Shown here: positions 22,979-27,438 of the stretch, piece by piece
Numbering within the stretch: position 1 is the stretch's first letter
Layout: every line of letters starts with the position of its first letter
From: Deltaproteobacteria bacterium
GTDB lineage: Bacteria; Desulfobacterota; Desulfobacteria; Desulfobacterales; SURF-15
Direction: 5' to 3'
DNA length: 27,438 nucleotides
Assembly (NCBI GenBank): GCA_024644775.1
Contig: JAHEHB010000016.1
Span: 1-27,438 of the forward strand
Made by a program: the position numbers and the translations under genes
The notes under the pieces: generated by a model
Database searches by the model: none
Told to the model about the DNA's origin: nothing
Seen by the model: only the letters and a program-made list of their open reading frames with translations

Positions 22979-25105
22979 TCACTGAGTTTTGACCTGTTTT
23001 TCGACACGGGATCGGCCGGTAAGGATTTGAATAAGCAGCGTAAAGCACAGCATCGTGAAAATCAGAACCGAACCGTATGCGACGGCAACCCCGGTGTCAC
23101 CGCTTTCCACGCGAGACAAAATGTACGTTGTTGCGACATTGGTACCGGCGGTCGCCAGAAAAATAACTGCCGAGACGGTCGTCATTGAACGGATGAAACT
23201 GTATGCCATGGATGAAATGATGGTTGACCGTAGCAGGGGCAAAAGAACCGATCTAATGGTTTTCAGACTTCCGGCGCGCTGCAGCTGAGACGCTTCTTCC
23301 AGGCTCGTTGATATCTGACTCAAAGCCGACATGCCGCCCCGGATGCCTACCGGCATGGCCCGGATAGCCATGGTGATGATAAGAATGATGGCTGTAGCCG
23401 TAAGCTCCACAGGAGGGGTATTAAATGCCAGGATGTAGGCAACACCGATCACAGTTCCGGGAATGGCAAAGATCAGGACGCTGCCGAAATCGATGAATCC
23501 TCGTCCCCAGAATTGTTTGCGGGTGATGATGTAGGCCATTAGAACACCGATCATCGTCGTCAACGGAGCTGCAAGAAAGGAATAGACCAGTGAATTTTTA
23601 AATGACGGCCAGCCTCCGGAAGCAAGGCCATGCATCCATAGCTCACGATGATGCGCAATGGTTAACGTATAGTCGGCCCCCCACTGTTTGACGAAACCGC
23701 CGAGAAAAATGCTGATGTACAAGACACCGACCAGTACCAGCCAACCGGATATGAAAAGGGTGAAAAGCCGCTGCAATCCCGGTGGCAGGGGAGTGACATT
23801 CCCGGCTGTCTGAATGCCGGTTACGGTTACGTAAGATTTTTGCCCAACCCATCTTTTTTGAATCATAAAAACCGTCAAAGAGAGAAACAACAATATCAGG
23901 CCTAGAGCCGATGCTTTGGCAAAGTCGAGCTGGGCACCGGCAATGGAAAAGTAAATCTCTGTGGACAAGACATCGTATTCCCCGCCCAGTACCAAGGGGT
24001 TGCCGAAATCCGCCGCTGATGAAATCATCCCGAGTAAAAAGGCATTGGCGATTCCGGGTTTCATTAACGGAAGGGTCACCTTGCGCAGTGTCACCCATCG
24101 TGAGGCGCGCATGGTAAGAGAGGCTTCTTCCATGGCTGGGTTGATGGTGGAGATCATCCCGCTGAGCACCATATAGCTTATCGGCGTCAATGAGAGGGTC
24201 TGTGCAAGGAAGATACCGGTGAATCCATAGATATATCCCGATCTTTCGAAGATACCTTCCGACCCGGCGGCCGTAAAAATACCCTGTGGGCCGAAAAAGA
24301 ATATCAAAATATCATTAACCATTCCGGCTCTGCCAAAGAGAAGGATCAGTGACATACCGACCACAAACGGCGGTGTGATAATCGGAAGGATGTAAAAGAT
24401 CCGTATGGCATAACGAAGTTTTGTGGTGGCTCTGACAGCGTAGAGTGCGAAAATCAGACCAAGAGCCGTCGTAGCCGCGCCAACGGAAATGGCGAGAATG
24501 AGCGTGTTTAAAACAACACGGCCCACACCAAACGATGTGATGATTCGGAAGAACTGAAACGGGACGAAATCCCCATTGCGATTGACAAGAACCTGGTAAA
24601 AAATTTTCAAAACCGGGTAGAATATGAAAACAAGCACCATGAAAATAACGAAAACCACGGCGCCGGAGACGAAGGTGTCTCCTCTCTGAAATCCGACCTT
24701 GGCTATTCCGATGGCAAAGAGAGCGGCACACGTCATCACAACGACGGCCGCACTCAGGCCCATGGCATTTTTTTTTAAGATGAAGTCAAGAAAGATCAAA
24801 CAAATTCCGGCGGATGCGAAAACGGTATAAATCCATCCCAGCCGTTTCAGGGGAAGCGTTGACCAGGCAAAAGGCGTAAATAAAGCAAGAAATATCGGGA
24901 TGATGAGAGTAAGGGAGTTGGCTTTCCACCCCAGGGACGCCACATATTCCTCAAACGTGGCATCGAACAGGCCGTACTCAAGAGCGATCCACGGGAGAAA
25001 CCAATAGGCAACAAACCCTCCTGAGATCCACAACAGGACGGTCAGCGGGGAGGTCTCCCCCGGGGCCGATCTCGTCAACAAATGATGGGTATGTGATGAT
25101 AGCAT
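22979..25105 (-). CDS. Fused double ABC permease, FbpB/PhnU-V-like
   Basis: This 708-residue inner membrane protein joins two permease domains. The two ATPase-coupling loops read INPAMEEASLTMRASRW (about 321-337) and ISTSLEEASQLQRAGS (about 598-613), each followed by a VTLPLMKPG or VLLPLLRST segment. Such fused permeases belong to ferric-iron, 2-aminoethylphosphonate and related importers. Before the first domain there is an extra block of about five hydrophobic segments (residues 20-170), which makes the protein longer than the usual 520-560. The ATG at 25105 has no good SD and is 30 bp after the binding-protein stop. The gene ends 8 bp before the ATPase start. Confidence 0.92.
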   Translation of the reverse strand: MLSSHTHHLLTRSAPGETSPLTVLLWISGGFVAYWFLPWIALEYGLFDATFEEYVASLGWKANSLTLIIPIFLALFTPFAWSTLPLKRLGWIYTVFASAGICLIFLDFILKKNAMGLSAAVVVMTCAALFAIGIAKVGFQRGDTFVSGAVVFVIFMVLVFIFYPVLKIFYQVLVNRNGDFVPFQFFRIITSFGVGRVVLNTLILAISVGAATTALGLIFALYAVRATTKLRYAIRIFYILPIITPPFVVGMSLILLFGRAGMVNDILIFFFGPQGIFTAAGSEGIFERSGYIYGFTGIFLAQTLSLTPISYMVLSGMISTINPAMEEASLTMRASRWVTLRKVTLPLMKPGIANAFLLGMISSAADFGNPLVLGGEYDVLSTEIYFSIAGAQLDFAKASALGLILLFLSLTVFMIQKRWVGQKSYVTVTGIQTAGNVTPLPPGLQRLFTLFISGWLVLVGVLYISIFLGGFVKQWGADYTLTIAHHRELWMHGLASGGWPSFKNSLVYSFLAAPLTTMIGVLMAYIITRKQFWGRGFIDFGSVLIFAIPGTVIGVAYILAFNTPPVELTATAIILIITMAIRAMPVGIRGGMSALSQISTSLEEASQLQRAGSLKTIRSVLLPLLRSTIISSMAYSFIRSMTTVSAVIFLATAGTNVATTYILSRVESGDTGVAVAYGSVLIFTMLCFTLLIQILTGRSRVEKQVKTQ

Positions 25106-25135
25106 TGCCGTTATGTAATCAGAAACGGAGTTGGA

Positions 25136-26161
25136 TTAACGCGGCAACGGTTTAATTTCTTTTGCCCAGCGGTCTATCAACTTGGTGCGCATCTCCTCAG
25201 AGCCGTATTCCACGAAATCGTAATCGATAAGGTTGACTTGATCGAGACGGATGGCTTCTTTGGGTACATTCGCGTGGATGTTGGTGGGCACCTGAAACAT
25301 TTTTACTTTCTGGGGGACTTCCTGCCCTTCTTTGGAGAGCATGAAATCGATGAATTTTTTGGCATTTTCCATATTCCTGGCCCCTTTAATGATGCTCAAA
25401 CCGCCGATTTCATACCCGGTGCCCTCGGCAGGAACCACAAGCTCCAGTGGAAAACCGTTGACTTTTTGCAGGGCATGATCATGCAAAAAACCGATGCCGA
25501 TCAACGTCTCCCCGCGCGCAGCGGCTTTTCCGGGAGCCGATCCTGATTTGGTGTACTGGCCTATGTTTTTATGGAGTTTGGCCAAATATTCAAACGCCTT
25601 ATCTTCTCCCCATAGCTGAACGAGGGTCGCCAGAGTCGTATAGGCGGTTCCCGAACTTTGAGGACTCGCCAGTTGGATTAAACCTTTGTATGCCGGATTG
25701 GTCAGGTCGGACCAGGATTTGGGCATTGGAAGGTTTTTTTCTTTGAGAAGATCCATATTCACCGAATATCCCAGAACACCAGCATAGACACCGGCTGAGT
25801 GGTACTTTTTACTGGTTGCCGGATTTCTGAATCGCTCGCCGATTTCTTTCAGCATTGCGGATTGGTAAGGCTCGAGAAGGCCATTGACACCCGCCTGGGA
25901 ATGGGGATCAAGTGTTCCTGCATACCAGACATCCCCTTTGGGATTGTCCTTTTCCGCCAAGATTTTTGCGTAGGTCGAGCCGGAACCGGCACGGGTCATC
26001 TGCACCTTGACGTCATATTTTTCGGCAAACCGGTCGGCAACAGCCTGACACGCAAACGCTTCGTTGCTGCAGTAGACGACCAGACGGCCTTTAGCCCAAA
26101 CGGGGGTAGAAAATAGAATGATAATGAACACCGCTAATAGAGATTTGATAAAATTTTGCAT
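25136..26161 (-). CDS. ABC transporter binding protein, FbpA/PhnS-like
   Basis: This is a 341-residue periplasmic binding protein. I place the start at the ATG at 26161, because AAAAAAGGAGG lies 7-8 bp upstream and a signal peptide follows (MQNFIKSLLAVFIIILF, cleavage near VWA-KG). The mature sequence opens RLVVYCSNEAFACQAVADRF and has TRAGSGSTYAKILAEKDNP, GDVWYAGTLDPHSQAG and SPQSSGTAYTTLATL, typical of COG1840 binders. The Tyr-Tyr pair that holds iron in FbpA is not present at the expected place, so an organic or phosphorylated ligand is more likely. It is first in the transporter cluster. Confidence 0.92.
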   Translation of the reverse strand: MQNFIKSLLAVFIIILFSTPVWAKGRLVVYCSNEAFACQAVADRFAEKYDVKVQMTRAGSGSTYAKILAEKDNPKGDVWYAGTLDPHSQAGVNGLLEPYQSAMLKEIGERFRNPATSKKYHSAGVYAGVLGYSVNMDLLKEKNLPMPKSWSDLTNPAYKGLIQLASPQSSGTAYTTLATLVQLWGEDKAFEYLAKLHKNIGQYTKSGSAPGKAAARGETLIGIGFLHDHALQKVNGFPLELVVPAEGTGYEIGGLSIIKGARNMENAKKFIDFMLSKEGQEVPQKVKMFQVPTNIHANVPKEAIRLDQVNLIDYDFVEYGSEEMRTKLIDRWAKEIKPLPR

Positions 26162-26332
26162 TGCTGTACCTCCTTTTTTAGTTATTGTTATCAGGTTTTT
26201 CTGAATATAAGAAACAAACATCATATTTTACTCATGATTTCAAAACGTTGAATATTGGCAAGATATTTGGTAGTAGGGCTAAAAACTTTTTCGGTCTTAG
26301 AACAGCACCTCCTTAGTGTACTACCATGCTTG
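26162..26332 (-). other. Intergenic region upstream of the FbpA/PhnS-like gene
   Basis: Eight-base arms TGGTAGTA (26267-26274) and TACTACCA (26319-26326) face each other across 44 nt. TAAAAT preceded at 16 bp by TTCAAC could be a promoter for the downstream operon, but both boxes are weak. Nothing else is recognisable. Confidence 0.3.
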
Positions 26333-27235
26333 TCATCTTACAACCGGTTTCGGTAGAACCATACCTTTTGCATTTTTAGGAGACTGCCTGGCTTCCGGAT
26401 AATACCGTTTGATGGTTTCAACCACACGTAAAGCCTGCATGAACTTATCTTCAACGGTCACACTCGGGCCGAAAACTGCGACTTTAAAATAAACCGGAGC
26501 GGCCACCCTCAGAATTTCAGGGGTATCTAAAGTTCTTGCGATAGTCGTACCCCAGTATGCATGAACATCCATTGGTTGATTGGTTACAGCGCGCATGGCT
26601 GCAAGCATCGGAAGCGTCATGTCTCTGATAGGGTTCAGACTGTCATTGGGCATAAGCCCTGCTTTTTCCACCCAGAATTTAAACGCCAGGGGGTTGGATA
26701 TCGAAACATTTGCCGAGACCTTAAACGTGGTCTCGGACGGGATAACCCCGTCTTCTCTCATTTTTGACACCGCAAAAACCATTCCCTCGTCATAGACAAG
26801 GAAGCCCCGACATCCAAGTTCGATGCATCGCATCAAATCGGCAATGTTCCTGACAAGCATGTCCATCCCTCTCGACTTGCCGTCGACCATACCGCCCACG
26901 GCCATCTGCTGGCTGATGTCTTTGGGGTGTTCACCGGATCCCGGAGACATGACAAGCTCAGCGCCCATCTCCCGGCACATCGCACATTTCTCGATGATCT
27001 CGTCATCGGTGTCGAACATGGCTCCGCGGGTGTCTGTGATCTTGTTACACGCAAAATCATGTTGTTCGCATAACCCAAACACTTCCTTATATTCTTCGAC
27101 GGTTGTGGGAAGCAGTTCGGTCCGGTAATGCGCACCATCCGGAAACCTGGCCTTTGATTCGGGAAGTCCGTAGAGATCCCTGCCGGGAGTGCCAAGGTTT
27201 TTTTCGATGTACTTTCTGATGGAATCCAATTTCAT
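26333..27235 (-). CDS. U32-peptidase-like TIM-barrel protein, function unknown
   Basis: This 300-residue soluble protein has no signal peptide. It reads RFPDGAHYRTELLPTTVEEY near the N-terminus, then LMRCIELGCRGFLVYDEG, FKVSANVSISNPLAFKFW, DSLNPIRDMTLPMLAAMRAV and QPMDVHAYWGT. Alternating short hydrophobic strands and helices suggest a TIM barrel. I recall similar proteins being annotated as U32-family peptidases, but I see no proof of protease activity. The ATG at 27235 is preceded by AAGGAGC at 6-7 bp. It follows the gene ending at 27258 by 22 bp, and the transporter genes follow on the same strand, so a functional link is possible. Confidence 0.6.
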   Translation of the reverse strand: MKLDSIRKYIEKNLGTPGRDLYGLPESKARFPDGAHYRTELLPTTVEEYKEVFGLCEQHDFACNKITDTRGAMFDTDDEIIEKCAMCREMGAELVMSPGSGEHPKDISQQMAVGGMVDGKSRGMDMLVRNIADLMRCIELGCRGFLVYDEGMVFAVSKMREDGVIPSETTFKVSANVSISNPLAFKFWVEKAGLMPNDSLNPIRDMTLPMLAAMRAVTNQPMDVHAYWGTTIARTLDTPEILRVAAPVYFKVAVFGPSVTVEDKFMQALRVVETIKRYYPEARQSPKNAKGMVLPKPVVR

Positions 27236-27257
27236 AACCGCTCCTTAGAAAGACAGA

Positions 27258-27437
27258 TTATTCGATCCCCTGCGGCGGAAGTTGAATCGCTGTGTAGGGA
27301 TAAACCGCCACCTTCGCACGGCCCGGGTAGTCCTGCGAGAGATTTTCTATAACCGCTTCCCAGGTGTCGCAGGGAATCACCTGTTTCTGTGGACCATAAG
27401 AATCCAGATCATTTCGAAAACGGTATTCAGAACATAC
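27258..27437 (-). CDS. C-terminal end of an unidentified protein, start outside window
   Basis: The last 59 codons of a minus-strand gene end at TAA 27258-27260. The visible sequence is hydrophilic, with NDLDSYGPQKQVIPCDTW, AVIENLSQDYPGRAKVAV and the end YPYTAIQLPPQGIE. The spacing (22 bp before the next ATG) indicates an operon with the 26333-27235 gene. The tail vaguely recalls the C-terminus of LarA/DUF2088 proteins, but I cannot identify it with confidence. Confidence 0.65.
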   Translation of the reverse strand, partial: VCSEYRFRNDLDSYGPQKQVIPCDTWEAVIENLSQDYPGRAKVAVYPYTAIQLPPQGIE

Positions 27438-27438
27438 C

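Noticed and set aside
22979..23048. Overlap of the FbpC-like ATPase with the permease gene
   Set aside because: The overlap comes only from a long open frame. The GTG at 22970 with its SD removes it.
1..27438. Insertion sequences, prophage, CRISPR arrays, tRNA or rRNA genes
   Set aside because: No transposase, integrase, phage protein, repeat-spacer array or RNA-gene signature was seen on either strand.

Overview
The window is a dense catabolic region from a bacterium with roughly balanced base composition. It holds three complete or near-complete uptake systems of different families, a set of small-molecule enzymes, one corrinoid-dependent methyltransferase fusion and one DNA-repair-like protein. 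I see no rRNA, tRNA, CRISPR, transposase or integrase, and no recognisable transcriptional regulator gene. The corrinoid fusion, TRAP transport and CoA-ester lyase would suit an anaerobic, metabolically versatile Gram-negative such as a Desulfobacterota (sulfate-reducer-like) lineage. That is inference from gene content, not a phylogenetic result.

Region 1 (1-4942, minus strand) reads as one operon in the order dctP, dctQ, dctM, CitE-like lyase, class III CoA-transferase (cut by the window edge). Imported hydroxy acid would be activated to a CoA thioester by the transferase and split by the lyase, a malyl-/citramalyl-CoA type route. Region 2 (4943-6729) is mostly non-coding, followed on the plus strand by debris: a fragment of a sugar ABC permease, an N-terminal half of a nucleoside hydrolase, and a DUF1349-type lectin-like protein translationally coupled to it.

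Region 3 (6844-12930) is a sugar or polyol locus. A CUT1 binding protein, two permeases and a zinc-type dehydrogenase lie on the minus strand. A short-chain dehydrogenase and a Cys-less alkyltransferase-like (ATL) protein lie on the plus strand. The divergent intergenic region at 11194-11768 carries two operator-like sequences. No ATPase gene accompanies this transporter. A DSD1/D-threonine-aldolase-like PLP enzyme (12963-14066, minus) follows.

Region 4 (14067-20859) is the most unusual part. On the plus strand are a UroD-type methyltransferase fused to a corrinoid-binding domain, a sulfatase-superfamily hydrolase and a class III aminotransferase. They converge on a second sulfatase-superfamily hydrolase on the minus strand. 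Both hydrolases carry Thr in place of the Cys/Ser that becomes formylglycine in true sulfatases.

Region 5 (20942-27437, minus strand) encodes a C-terminal gene end, a U32-peptidase-like barrel protein, an FbpA/PhnS-type binding protein, a double permease, its ATPase and an OppF/DppF-type ATPase without a normal start. It runs into the second hydrolase. Together regions 4 and 5 look like an uptake-plus-hydrolysis-plus-transamination-plus-demethylation module for an unidentified amine- and ester-containing substrate.

Two binding-protein genes (dctP and the CUT1 protein) are each followed by a strong inverted repeat before the permease gene, which fits differential expression within the operon.
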